From Mycolicibacterium moriokaense (GTDB lineage: Bacteria > Actinomycetota > Actinomycetes > Mycobacteriales > Mycobacteriaceae), in contig NZ_QJJU01000015.1 in NCBI RefSeq assembly GCF_003201655.1, positions 62,001 through 126,000 on the forward strand: a stretch of DNA of 64,000 nt. The letters run 5' to 3'. The notes under the pieces are model-generated. The model ran no database searches. It was given only the letters and a program-made list of their open reading frames with translations, and had not been told where the DNA came from. A program made the translations under genes and the position numbers. This document shows positions 1 to 7,885 of this stretch, piece by piece. Each line of letters opens with the position of its first letter. The stretch's first letter is position 1.

Positions 1-42
1 GGCCGCGATGCGCTCATGGTCGCCCACGATATAGTCCCGCCC

Positions 43-849
43 ATGCCAGTACCCGCACCCAGCGCGGAGGCCCGTGCCGTCGTGACCGGTGCATCGCAGA
101 ACATCGGCGAAGCGCTGGCCGTCGAGCTCGCCGCACGCGGGCACCACCTGATCATCACGGCCCGCCGCGAGGATGTGCTGAGTGCGCTGGCGGGCAGGCT
201 CACCCAGCAGTATGGGGTTACGGTCGAGGTGCGCCCCGTCGATCTCGCCGACCCCGCCGACCGCGCCAAGCTGTGCGACGAGCTTGCCGTTCGCAACATC
301 TCGATCCTGTGCGCCAACGCGGGCACCGCCACGTTCGGGCCCGTCGCCTCGCTCGACCCGGCGGCGGAAAAGGTTCAGGTGCAGCTGAATGTCCTTGGCG
401 TACACGACCTTACGCTCGCGGTGCTGCCTGGCATGGTCGAGCGCGGGGCGGGCGGCATCCTGATTTCGGGTTCGGCGGCAGGCAATTCGCCGATTCCCAA
501 CAACGCCACCTACGCGGCCAGCAAGGCGTTCGCCAACACGTTCAGCGAGTCGCTTCGCGGCGAGCTCAAGCGCGCGGGCGTACACGTCACGCTGCTCGCC
601 CCCGGTCCGGTGCGCGAGACGTTGCCCGTTGAGCACGAGCAGTCGCTGGTCGAGAAGATCATCCCTGACTTCCTGTGGATCTCCACCGAGTACACAGCCA
701 AGCTGTCGCTGGATGCCTTGGAACGCAACAAGATGCGCGTCGTTCCCGGCGTCACGTCGAAGGCGATGTCGGTGGCGTCGGGCTATACCCCGCGAGCCAT
801 CGTGACGCCGATCGTCGGCGCGGTCTACAAGAAACTCGGCGGCGGCTAG
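43..849 (+). CDS. cmrA: CmrA-like mycolate reductase (SDR family)
   Basis: NADPH-dependent short-chain dehydrogenase, 268 aa. In mycobacteria CmrA (Rv2509) reduces the 3-oxo group of newly condensed mycolic acid precursors. The nucleotide-binding motif TGASQNIG lies near the N-terminus, followed by CANAG, the serine region SGSAAG and the catalytic YAASK. The ATG at 43 is preferred to an in-frame ATG at 16 because the protein then starts MPVPAPS and has the 268-residue length I recall for Rv2509. The conserved order with the HerA-like gene and orn supports the call. It is convergent with the next gene. Confidence 0.88.
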   Translation: MPVPAPSAEARAVVTGASQNIGEALAVELAARGHHLIITARREDVLSALAGRLTQQYGVTVEVRPVDLADPADRAKLCDELAVRNISILCANAGTATFGPVASLDPAAEKVQVQLNVLGVHDLTLAVLPGMVERGAGGILISGSAAGNSPIPNNATYAASKAFANTFSESLRGELKRAGVHVTLLAPGPVRETLPVEHEQSLVEKIIPDFLWISTEYTAKLSLDALERNKMRVVPGVTSKAMSVASGYTPRAIVTPIVGAVYKKLGGG

Positions 850-873
850 CTCTGACCTAACCTCCGCGACCGT

Positions 874-895
874 GCGTGTCTGTACCGCGACACGC
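874..895. terminator. Hairpin between convergent cmrA and HerA-like gene
   Basis: Perfect 7-bp inverted repeat GCGTGTC / GACACGC with an 8-nt loop, 25 bp after the cmrA stop. A second smaller hairpin, GCGTG / CACGC, sits at 940-954. No T-tract follows either, which is common for mycobacterial terminators. The position between two converging genes suggests a bidirectional terminator; this is inference. Confidence 0.4.
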
Positions 896-1003
896 CGCCA
901 CGGGCGGACAGTTTGCGCACCGTCGCGCGGGACGAACGTGCGTGAAATGCACGCGCCATACGGCGTGTCGGCGCGCAAACACGCACGCTCGCGGTGGTGA
1001 GAG

Positions 1004-2584
1004 TCAGCGGCGGCGGCCGGTGCCGAAGATGCTGCGGGTGATCTCGCGGCCGATGACGGTGCCCGCCGAGCGCATCGCACTCTTGAACGCCGGGCTGCTC
1101 ATCATCTTGTCGAACATCCCTGGCTCGGCGGCCCCCCGCGATTTCGCCTCGCCTTCGGTGCTCGCCGCGCCTTGGTCTACCTGCACAGGAGGTGGCAGAG
1201 CGGGGTCAGGCGTCGCCTGGGGCGGAGCGACCTTGGCATTGAGTCGCTCGTAGGCCGACTCGCGGTCGATTGTCTGGCCGTACTCGGCCTGCAGCGGCGA
1301 CGCCTTGGCCGCGGCGGCGATCGCGTCGTTGCCGATGGTGTCCATCAGCGATCGCGGGGCCCGCATCCTGGTCCACGCCACCGGCGTCGGCGCACCGTTC
1401 TCGGAGAGCACGGTGACGATCGCCTCGCCGATACCCAGCGACGTCAACGCCGACTCGAGGTCGTAGACATCGGTTTTCGGATACGTGCGGACGGTCTTGG
1501 CGAGCGCCTTCTGGTCGTCGGGGGTGAACGCGCGCAGCGCGTGCTGAATGCGCGCACCAAGCTGGCTCAGCACCTCGTTGGGCACGTCGGTCGGCAGCTG
1601 CGTGCAGAAGAACACGCCGACGCCCTTCGAGCGGATCAGCTTCACCGTCTGCTCGACCTGCTGCAGGAACGCCTTCGACGCATCGGTGAACAAGAGGTGG
1701 GCCTCGTCGAAGAAGAACACCAGCTTTGGTTTGTCGATGTCGCCGACCTCGGGCAGCGTGGTGAACAGATCGGCAAGCACCCACATCAGGAACGTCGAGA
1801 ACATCACCGGCCGGGCGGCCTGCGCGCCGACCTCGAGCAACGTGATGACGCCGCGGCCCTGCGCATCGACACGCATCAGGTCCTTGGGCTCCAGCTCGGG
1901 CTCACCGAAGAACGTGTCCGCGCCCTCGGCCTCGAGATTGACCAGCGCCCGCAGGATGACGCCCGCGGTGGTCGGCGACACCGCGCCGAGATTCTTCAGC
2001 TCGGGCTTGCCCTCGTCGCTGGTCAGGAATTGGATGACCGCCCGCAGGTCCTTGAGGTCGAGCAGCGACAAGCCCTTCTGATCGGCCCAATGGAAGATCA
2101 GCCCCAGCGTGGATTCCTGAGTGGGGTTGAGCCCCAAGACCTTCGACAGCAGGATCGGGCCGAAGCTGGTGATCGTCGCGCGCACAGGAACGCCGATACC
2201 GCTGGTGCCCAGCGACATGAACTCGACAGGGAAGGCCGTCGGGGTCCAGTCGTCACCGGTGTCCTTCGCTCGCTGCGCGGTCTTGTCGTTGGCGACACCG
2301 GGCCGCGACAGGCCCGACAGGTCACCCTTGACGTCGGCCATCATCACCGGCACGCCGGCAGCGGACAGCTGTTCGGCGATCACCTGCAGTGATTTGGTCT
2401 TGCCGGTTCCTGTGGCGCCTGCGACGAGGCCGTGCCGGTTGACGGTGGCCAGCGGGATGCGCACCTGTGCCGTCGGATCACAGATCCCGTCGACGACGAC
2501 GGTGCCGAGTTCCAGCGCCGCACCTTGTGTCGCGTAACCTGCGGCGATCTGCTGAGCTGGGGTGGCTGTCGACTCGGTGGTCAT
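1004..2584 (-). CDS. HerA-like ATPase / DUF853 family (Rv2510c homologue)
   Basis: Predicted P-loop ATPase of about 526 aa, related to HerA/FtsK-type DNA translocases. The Walker A motif GATGTGKTK lies about 60 residues in, and a Walker B motif with a DEAH-like tail (FFFDEAHLLF) lies near the middle. The C-terminus is Pro/Ala-rich then basic, ending GTGRRR. The cellular role of this family is not established. An ATG at 2596 is possible; 2584 (MTTEST) is chosen by similarity of the mature start to relatives, and neither has a strong ribosome-binding site. Position between cmrA and orn matches M. tuberculosis. Confidence 0.8.
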   Translation of the reverse strand: MTTESTATPAQQIAAGYATQGAALELGTVVVDGICDPTAQVRIPLATVNRHGLVAGATGTGKTKSLQVIAEQLSAAGVPVMMADVKGDLSGLSRPGVANDKTAQRAKDTGDDWTPTAFPVEFMSLGTSGIGVPVRATITSFGPILLSKVLGLNPTQESTLGLIFHWADQKGLSLLDLKDLRAVIQFLTSDEGKPELKNLGAVSPTTAGVILRALVNLEAEGADTFFGEPELEPKDLMRVDAQGRGVITLLEVGAQAARPVMFSTFLMWVLADLFTTLPEVGDIDKPKLVFFFDEAHLLFTDASKAFLQQVEQTVKLIRSKGVGVFFCTQLPTDVPNEVLSQLGARIQHALRAFTPDDQKALAKTVRTYPKTDVYDLESALTSLGIGEAIVTVLSENGAPTPVAWTRMRAPRSLMDTIGNDAIAAAAKASPLQAEYGQTIDRESAYERLNAKVAPPQATPDPALPPPVQVDQGAASTEGEAKSRGAAEPGMFDKMMSSPAFKSAMRSAGTVIGREITRSIFGTGRRR

Positions 2585-2663
2585 GGCTGGAAACATTACT
2601 GTGGGCGGCCCCGCCGGGTGGGTGTGGGAGGCTGGTTGTCGCCCGACGGCTTAGTGTGGCCCT

Positions 2664-3311
2664 GTGCGTGACGAACTGGTGTGGATCGACTGTGAGATGA
2701 CAGGCCTTGACCTCAAGTCCGACCTGCTCATCGAGATCGCGGTGCTGGTCACCGACGCCGACCTCAATATTCTCGGCGACGGCATCGACGTGGTGATCCA
2801 CGCCGACGACGATGTGTTGTCGTCGATGATCCCTGTCGTCACCGAGATGCACACTCGCTCGGGCCTGATCGAGGAGGTGCGTGCGTCGACCGTCGACCTG
2901 GCCGCGGCCGAGGATCTCGTCCTCGATTACATCCGCTCACACGTCAAGCAGGCCAAGACCGCTCCCCTCGCGGGTAACTCGATCGCCACAGACCGCGGAT
3001 TCATTGCCCGCGACATGCTCAAGCTCGACGACTATCTGCACTACCGGATGATCGACGTGAGCTCCATCAAGGAGTTGTGCAGGCGCTGGTATCCGCGCAT
3101 CTACTTCGGCCAGCCCGAGAAGGGACTCGCGCACCGGGCGCTGGCCGACATCCACGAGTCGATTCGCGAGTTGCGTTACTACCGTCGCACCGCGTTCGTT
3201 CCACCGCCAGGGCCGTCGACCAGCGATATCGCGGAGATCGCCGCCGAAATCGGCTCACCGAACGGCGACTCGGAGCAAATCGATTCGGCCGCGGAGCGCC
3301 CTAGCGGCTAA
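2664..3311 (+). CDS. orn: Oligoribonuclease
   Basis: 3'-5' exoribonuclease that degrades RNA dinucleotides left by other RNases, including pGpG from cyclic-di-GMP turnover. DEDDh family: motif I WIDCEMTG with the first acidic residues at the N-terminus, GNSIATDRGF in the middle, and LAHRALADIHESI carrying the catalytic His and Asp near the C-terminus. It is 215 aa, slightly longer than the enterobacterial enzyme because of a C-terminal tail. The start is GTG at 2664, directly before the conserved core, with the HerA-like gene divergent upstream. tRNA-His follows 40 bp later. Confidence 0.93.
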   Translation: MRDELVWIDCEMTGLDLKSDLLIEIAVLVTDADLNILGDGIDVVIHADDDVLSSMIPVVTEMHTRSGLIEEVRASTVDLAAAEDLVLDYIRSHVKQAKTAPLAGNSIATDRGFIARDMLKLDDYLHYRMIDVSSIKELCRRWYPRIYFGQPEKGLAHRALADIHESIRELRYYRRTAFVPPPGPSTSDIAEIAAEIGSPNGDSEQIDSAAERPSG

Positions 3312-3350
3312 TATCGACGGGCCGCATGTGCCTCACGGTTCAGCGGCGAT

Positions 3351-3424
3351 GGTGGCTGTAGTTCAGTTGGTAGAGCACCAGGTTGTGATCCTGGGGGTCG
3401 CGGGTTCAAGTCCCGTCAGCCACC
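3351..3424 (+). tRNA. hisT: tRNA-His (GTG anticodon)
   Basis: Full cloverleaf. The acceptor GTGGCTG at 3352-3358 pairs with CAGCCAC at 3417-3423. The extra G at 3351, opposite the C at 3424, is the -1 G typical of histidine tRNA. The anticodon loop is TTGTGAT between CCAGG arms, and the T-loop is TTCAAGT. CCA is not encoded. The position after orn matches M. tuberculosis. Confidence 0.97.
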
Positions 3425-3443
3425 CCGAATGGAGCGGGCAACG

Positions 3444-4667
3444 TCAGATGTTGGCGTTGCCCGCTTTCCATTGCTCCCACGGGATGTTCCAGTCGCCAAG
3501 CCCATCGGTTCCGGACAGCGTCGAGCCGACGGTGTTCACCACCTCAACGAGGTCGCCGCGCTTGGTGTTGTCGTAGAACCACACCGCGTTGGTCGGGCTG
3601 ACGTTGAGGCAGCCGTGGCTGGTGTTCGTATAGCCCTGGCTGCCGACCGACCATGGCGCGGAGTGCACGAAGATGCCGCTGTAGCTGATCTGGGTCGCCC
3701 AGTCCACGTCGAGGCGATACCCGTTGGGCGAGTTCGCCGGTACGCCGTACGTCGACGAATCCATGATGATGTGAGTGAACCGGTCGCCGACGAGGTAGAC
3801 GCCGTTGTCGGTCGGGGTGCTGTTCTTGCCCATCGACGTCGGCATCGTCTTGATGACCTCGCCGTTGCGTCGAACGGTCACAATCTTGGTGTTGTCATCG
3901 GCCGAGGCGATGACCTCGTCGCCGATGGTGAAGTGCGTCGTGACGTTCTGCTGGCCGAACAGCCCGTCGCCGAGGTCGACGCCATAGGTGTTGACCGCGA
4001 CGTCGACGGCCGTGCCCGGCTTCCAGTATTGAGCTGGGCGCCAACGCACTTCGCGATTGTTGAGCCAGTAGAAAGCGCCCTCCACGGGCGGGTTGGTCTT
4101 GATTTTGATGGCCTTCTGGGCCGCCAACCTGTTCGTGATGTTCTCGTCGAACCGGACCGCGACCGGTTGACCCACGCCGACGACCTCGCCGTCGTTGGGC
4201 AACAGATACGGCATCGTCAGGTTTTCCGGCGAATGCGTCTGGAACGTCATCTGCTGGCTCACAACACCCCCGAGGCCAAGTGACTGCGCACTCAGCGTGT
4301 ATTGCTTGTTGTATCCCAGTGGCTCGGTGGTGGACCACGTCAGGCCGTCGGGACTGAGCCGGCCGGCGACGGGGGTGCCGTCTTCGTTGGCCATCGTCAC
4401 CGCGCCAAGAACGCCGTCCTCGGCGCTGACCGTCACGGGCGAATCCACGGTCACGCCGACGGCGCCGTCCTTGACGGACGCGGTGAGCTTGGGCACCAGC
4501 AGGTCCCCGTACGGAGTGCCCTTATCGGTGATGACCTGGGGCGGCTGCGGCGGGGCGGGGCTCTTGTTGCACGCGGACAGCCCGAGCACGAGGGCGGGAA
4601 CCACCGCGATCGCCGTCAACCAGGCGTGCATGCGACGCGGCCGGGTCACCTTCTTGACCTGCCACAT
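3444..4667 (-). CDS. ldtB: L,D-transpeptidase LdtMt2-type lipoprotein
   Basis: Forms 3-3 cross-links in peptidoglycan; in M. tuberculosis LdtMt2 (Rv2518c, about 408 aa) is the main enzyme and a carbapenem target. This protein is 407 aa. A short basic N-terminus, hydrophobic stretch and lipobox LSAC are followed by two Ig-like domains (about residues 50-250), the YkuD catalytic domain and a C-terminal extension. The catalytic motif SHGCLNVSP places the nucleophile at Cys353, with the conserved His in FVHSAP upstream. ATG at 4667 is chosen because GGTGGAG precedes it; a start at 4754 would add 29 residues before the signal peptide. It lies between tRNA-His and tRNA-Lys, converging on tRNA-His. 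Confidence 0.93.
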   Translation of the reverse strand: MWQVKKVTRPRRMHAWLTAIAVVPALVLGLSACNKSPAPPQPPQVITDKGTPYGDLLVPKLTASVKDGAVGVTVDSPVTVSAEDGVLGAVTMANEDGTPVAGRLSPDGLTWSTTEPLGYNKQYTLSAQSLGLGGVVSQQMTFQTHSPENLTMPYLLPNDGEVVGVGQPVAVRFDENITNRLAAQKAIKIKTNPPVEGAFYWLNNREVRWRPAQYWKPGTAVDVAVNTYGVDLGDGLFGQQNVTTHFTIGDEVIASADDNTKIVTVRRNGEVIKTMPTSMGKNSTPTDNGVYLVGDRFTHIIMDSSTYGVPANSPNGYRLDVDWATQISYSGIFVHSAPWSVGSQGYTNTSHGCLNVSPTNAVWFYDNTKRGDLVEVVNTVGSTLSGTDGLGDWNIPWEQWKAGNANI

Positions 4668-4827
4668 TCTTTGCTCCACCTCGCGACCAAGACTCAGCAC
4701 ATCGACAATTGTTGGCAGCAGTCTAAGGGCAAATTTAGCTGGGGGCACAACCACGGCGTCAGTCCCAGCAACGGCAAGAGTAACGATTTCACCCTCTGCC
4801 GTAGGGCCTGTTATTGTCGCACACGCA

Positions 4828-4900
<73 letters not shown>

Positions 4901-4901
4901 C

Positions 4902-5168
4902 TCAGCGTGAACATTCAGTACGCGCCCCGGCGATTCGCCTGGGTCGCGCGTCCGGGAAGCGCCGGTGCAGCCCGTCGATCAGTCGGTGAGCCTCGTAGAG
5001 TTCGTGACGGAGACTGGCAACCCGGCGCCGAGCAACGACAGCCGCGTGACCCTGCACTCGCCTCGTGCGGCCTTCGGCCGATTCGACCTTTTTGGAGATC
5101 TCGTCGACGTGGGCGTGTAGCGACTGCAACAACTCCCTCGCCTGCGCCGTGTCGGCGTCATCGATCAC
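4902..5168 (-). CDS. Small coiled-coil-like hypothetical protein
   Basis: 88 aa, not recognised. The first 75 residues are charged and rich in Ala, Leu, Arg and Glu with a heptad-like spacing of hydrophobic residues (ARELLQSLHAHVDEISKKVE), suggesting a short helical or coiled-coil protein. There is no signal peptide or membrane segment. The frame ends 2 bp from the 3' end of the convergent tRNA-Lys. Codon use fits the genome, but no motif confirms it. Confidence 0.5.
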   Translation of the reverse strand: MIDDADTAQARELLQSLHAHVDEISKKVESAEGRTRRVQGHAAVVARRRVASLRHELYEAHRLIDGLHRRFPDARPRRIAGARTECSR

Positions 5169-5296
5169 GTCCGAATCATCGCACCAACCACAACGAAGCG
5201 CGCGCTGGGGGTTCGATCAGCGGCCGCTCGGTTCCACGCGGGACATGCTCGGCCAGCAAACGGGGGCCACCCTTGCCTTAGCAACGGTCGCCCCGT

Positions 5297-5335
5297 AGCC
5301 TATTAACGCTGACGAAAAATTAACGCAGATAGGCT
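5297..5335 (+). promoter_or_regulatory. Inverted repeat enclosing paired ATTAACGC repeats
   Basis: AGCCTAT and ATAGGCT are perfectly complementary and 25 nt apart. Two ATTAACGC copies start 17 bp apart, the first overlapping the left arm. The segment is AT-rich against a high-GC background. It could be an operator pair or an RNA stem; I cannot tell which. Confidence 0.4.
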
Positions 5336-5463
5336 GTCCTCGTGATCCAGAATGTGCTACGACTCACATACGGGTCCCTGCGGCACGGACTTCTCACCGC
5401 GTTTGACGGTAACGGTAATATCACGTCACAGCGAATTATGCGGTGTAGAGAGGCAGAAAGGTG

Positions 5464-5534
5464 CTAGCCTCTTATTAGCTAGAGTGAACTACATGGCTGG
5501 CGACGGCCGTGCGAGGTACGAAATGAGGTCTTAG
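5464..5534 (+). promoter_or_regulatory. Leader hairpin plus 13-codon upstream frame
   Basis: Hairpin arms CTAGC (5464-5468) and GCTAG (5478-5482) with a 9-nt loop, then ATG at 5493 opening a 13-codon frame (MAGDGRARYEMRS) that stops with TAG at 5532-5534. The next start, GTG at 5537, is 2 bp further on. This layout fits translational coupling or attenuation. It is inferred from layout alone. Confidence 0.35.
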
Positions 5535-5536
5535 CT

Positions 5537-5707
5537 GTGTCCACCATCGACGCATCACTCACTGCGGGTGCGTCCGGCGCGAGCTCAGCTGACGACGTAA
5601 CTGCGCAACGGCCCATCATTGTGTACAACTGCAATCGGCTTGGCCGAGTGGCCAACCCGCCAACCTTCTCGTTCGCCGACTGGTTCCGCTCCGCGCGTCG
5701 CCGCTGA
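5537..5707 (+). CDS. 56-aa small protein, unrecognised
   Basis: GTG start with GAGGT 8 nt upstream. The product runs VSTIDASLTAG at the N-terminus to FSFADWFRSARRR at the C-terminus, with one Cys (VYNCNRLGR) in the middle. The first half is Ala/Ser/Thr-rich and looks disordered; the second half has a compact aromatic and basic patch (TFSFADWFR) typical of a real small protein rather than a chance frame. There is no membrane segment. It converges on the DUF3618 gene, with stops 9 bp apart. In M. tuberculosis this interval has a PE gene, so the content here is different. Function unknown. Confidence 0.5.
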   Translation: MSTIDASLTAGASGASSADDVTAQRPIIVYNCNRLGRVANPPTFSFADWFRSARRR

Positions 5708-5716
5708 GCCGAACCG

Positions 5717-5944
5717 TCAGCGCCGCCGGATACGGCGGACGACGACAATCACTACGACGCCACCAACACCGGCGAGCGACGCCGCGACGGCCGGCTTCTT
5801 GAGGAACCGCACGATTCCCGCCTTGACGTCGTCGGCAATCCTGCTGGGATTGGCACGCACAGCGAGTGAATCCACGGTCGACGCCAACTGGTCACGAGCA
5901 TGATCGATGTCCCGCTTGATGGTGTCGGGATCGCGGTCCGCCAC
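5717..5944 (-). CDS. DUF3618 small membrane protein (Rv2520c homologue)
   Basis: 75 aa, the length I recall for Rv2520c. The N-terminal half carries the DUF3618 signature (DPDTIKRDIDHARDQLASTVDSL), then NPSRIADDVK and one C-terminal membrane helix (about residues 48-67) ending in a basic tail RRIRRR. The GTG start at 5944 is fixed by GGAGGGAAGAA directly upstream. Role unknown; small one-helix proteins of this type are presumed to sit on the inner face of the membrane. It is divergent from bcp, with starts about 100 bp apart. Confidence 0.82.
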   Translation of the reverse strand: MADRDPDTIKRDIDHARDQLASTVDSLAVRANPSRIADDVKAGIVRFLKKPAVAASLAGVGGVVVIVVVRRIRRR

Positions 5945-6044
5945 TTCTTCCCTCCAAGCCCGTCCATGAGCGCTGCCTTGCCGAACTACCCTAGTTGAGC
6001 CCGCGCTCATCGGAGTGCACCGGTCGGAGAAGGGACCCTTCCGC

Positions 6045-6518
6045 ATGCCGCAGACCCCGCGACTCGAGGTGGGCGACAAAGCCCCCGCGTTCAGCCTGTC
6101 CGATGCCGACGGCAACACGGTCAAGCTGTCGGACTACAAGGGCCGCAGGGTGATCGTGTACTTCTACCCCGCCGCGTCGACGCCGGGATGCACCAAGCAG
6201 GCGTGCGACTTCAGGGACAGCTTGAGCGAACTCAACGGCGCGGGGCTGGATGTCATCGGCATCTCCCCCGACAAGCCTGCCAAACTCGCCAAGTTCCGCG
6301 ACGACCAGAAGCTGACGTTTCCGTTGCTGTCAGATCCGGACCGCGAGGTGCTCACGGCGTGGGGCGCATACGGCGAGAAGATGATGTACGGCAAGACCGT
6401 TCAGGGCGTGATCCGTTCGACGTTCGTCGTCGACGAGAAGGGCAAGATCGCCGAAGCCCAGTACAACGTGCGCGCCACCGGCCACGTCGCCAAGCTACGG
6501 CGCGACCTGTCCGTCTGA
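6045..6518 (+). CDS. bcp: Thioredoxin-dependent peroxiredoxin Bcp
   Basis: Reduces hydrogen and alkyl peroxides using thioredoxin. 157 aa with the AhpC/TSA fold. The peroxidatic Cys is in PAASTPGCTKQACDFRD and the resolving Cys follows five residues later, the bacterioferritin-comigratory-protein pattern. The C-terminus YNVRATGHVAKLRRDL matches mycobacterial Bcp (Rv2521). ATG at 6045 is used rather than 6015 because the fold starts right after MPQTPRLEVGD and GGAGAAGGGA lies upstream. The last 24 bp overlap the convergent M20 peptidase gene. Confidence 0.93.
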   Translation: MPQTPRLEVGDKAPAFSLSDADGNTVKLSDYKGRRVIVYFYPAASTPGCTKQACDFRDSLSELNGAGLDVIGISPDKPAKLAKFRDDQKLTFPLLSDPDREVLTAWGAYGEKMMYGKTVQGVIRSTFVVDEKGKIAEAQYNVRATGHVAKLRRDLSV

Positions 6519-7841
6519 CCCGAGGTTCGCCAACAGCAGCGCCTCGGCAGTGGCGGCCCGTTCCAGCACGCCCAGGTGCAGGCTTTCGTTGATGCTGTGC
6601 GCTTGCGTCTGCGGGTCTTCCACACCGATCACCAAGACCGTCGCCGAAGGAAAGGCGGCAGCGAACTCGGCGATGAACGGGATCGAACCACCGACGCCTG
6701 GTTCAACGGGCTCGTTACCCCACGCCGCGCGAAACGCAGCGCGGGCGGCGTCGTAGACGGGCCCGCTGGCGTCGATCGCGTACGGCTCGCCGATGTCGCC
6801 GGGGGTGACGGTCACCTGTGCCCCCCACGGCACATGCTGCTCGAGGTGGCGGGTCAGCGCGGCCAGGTGCTCTCGCGCGTCGCCGCCGGGTGCCACACGC
6901 ATGCTGACCTTCGCGCGCGCCCGTGGGATCAACGTGTTCGACGACTTGTCGATCGATGTTGTGTCGATCCCGATTACCGTGATCGCCGGCTTGGCCCAAA
7001 GTCGTTGCGTCACTGAGCCCGAGCCGATCTCCGACACGCCGTCGAGCAGGCCGGCCTCCGCGCGCACCCGCTCCGGCGAAAACTCCAAGTCGGCGGCCTT
7101 GCCTTCGTGCAGGCCCGCCACCGCGACGCTGCCGTCGTCGTTGTGCAGGCTGGCAAGCAGCCGAACCAGCACACTCACAGCGTCGGGAGCCACGCCGCCC
7201 CACATTCCCGAATGCAGGCCGTGATCGAGCGTTGCGACCTCCACCACGCAGTCGGCCAATCCACGCAGCGACACCGTCAGCGACGGCACTTCAGTGCTCC
7301 AGTTGTCAGAGTCCGCGATCACGATCACGTCGGAGGCCAACTCGTCGCGATACGCGGCCAGCAGCCGGGACAGCGACGGCGAGCCCGACTCCTCCTCCCC
7401 CTCGACGAAGACCGTCACGCCGACGGGCGGTGCACCTCCGTGAGCGCGGAACGCCGCCAAATGCGTTGCGATCCCGGCCTTGTCGTCGGCAGTGCCGCGA
7501 CCGTACATGCGGCCGTCGCGCTCGGTCGGCTCGAACGGGGGCGACTGCCACTGGCTGTGATCGCCTTCCGGCTGCACGTCGTGATGGGCGTACAGGAGCA
7601 CCGTCGGCGCTCCCTGCGGGGCGGGATGCCGGGCGATGACGGCGGGCGCACCGCCTTCGCTGACGATCTGCACATCGCCGAACCCAGCCTCGGTCAATAG
7701 TTTTGCCACCGTTGCGGCGCTGCGCTGCACTTCAGGGCGGCGGGCCGGGTCGGCCCACACCGACTCGATGCGCACCAGGTCTTCAAGATCACGCCGCACC
7801 GACGGCAGCACCTCGCGTACCCGCTGTACCAAATCGCTCAT
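6495..7841 (-). CDS. M20 family metallopeptidase / dipeptidase (Rv2522c homologue)
   Basis: 448 aa zinc-dependent amidohydrolase of the M20/M25/M40 group, likely a cytosolic dipeptidase or carboxypeptidase. Metal ligands are visible: His and Asp in LLYAHHDVQPEGD, Asp in RGTADDKAG, catalytic and ligand Glu in VFVEGEEESGSPS, and a C-terminal His in QAHSINES. The dimerisation domain lies in the middle. The substrate cannot be predicted. Its 3' end overlaps bcp by 24 bp, and its start faces the ABM-domain gene 44 bp away, giving a short divergent promoter. Confidence 0.87.
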   Translation of the reverse strand: MSDLVQRVREVLPSVRRDLEDLVRIESVWADPARRPEVQRSAATVAKLLTEAGFGDVQIVSEGGAPAVIARHPAPQGAPTVLLYAHHDVQPEGDHSQWQSPPFEPTERDGRMYGRGTADDKAGIATHLAAFRAHGGAPPVGVTVFVEGEEESGSPSLSRLLAAYRDELASDVIVIADSDNWSTEVPSLTVSLRGLADCVVEVATLDHGLHSGMWGGVAPDAVSVLVRLLASLHNDDGSVAVAGLHEGKAADLEFSPERVRAEAGLLDGVSEIGSGSVTQRLWAKPAITVIGIDTTSIDKSSNTLIPRARAKVSMRVAPGGDAREHLAALTRHLEQHVPWGAQVTVTPGDIGEPYAIDASGPVYDAARAAFRAAWGNEPVEPGVGGSIPFIAEFAAAFPSATVLVIGVEDPQTQAHSINESLHLGVLERAATAEALLLANLGSDGQVAP

Positions 7842-7885
7842 GCACTCGAGGCTAACGGCTATGTGTTGCCGGATAGATTCGACCT

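Larger units (their letters stand above)
5169..5536. other. Gene-free leader region with repeats
   Basis: About 370 bp without a convincing gene. It holds a 7-bp inverted repeat AGCCTAT / ATAGGCT (5297-5303 and 5329-5335) whose loop carries the direct repeat ATTAACGC twice (5302-5309 and 5319-5326), then a hairpin CTAGC-N9-GCTAG (5464-5482), and a 13-codon upstream frame (5493-5534) ending 2 bp before the GTG of the next small gene. Together these look like a promoter and structured leader for the 56-aa frame at 5537. Confidence 0.45.

Noticed and set aside
5479..5748. Leftward frame of 89 codons opposite the 56-aa gene
   Set aside because: It overlaps the DUF3618 gene end and the better-supported rightward frame; no convincing start signal.
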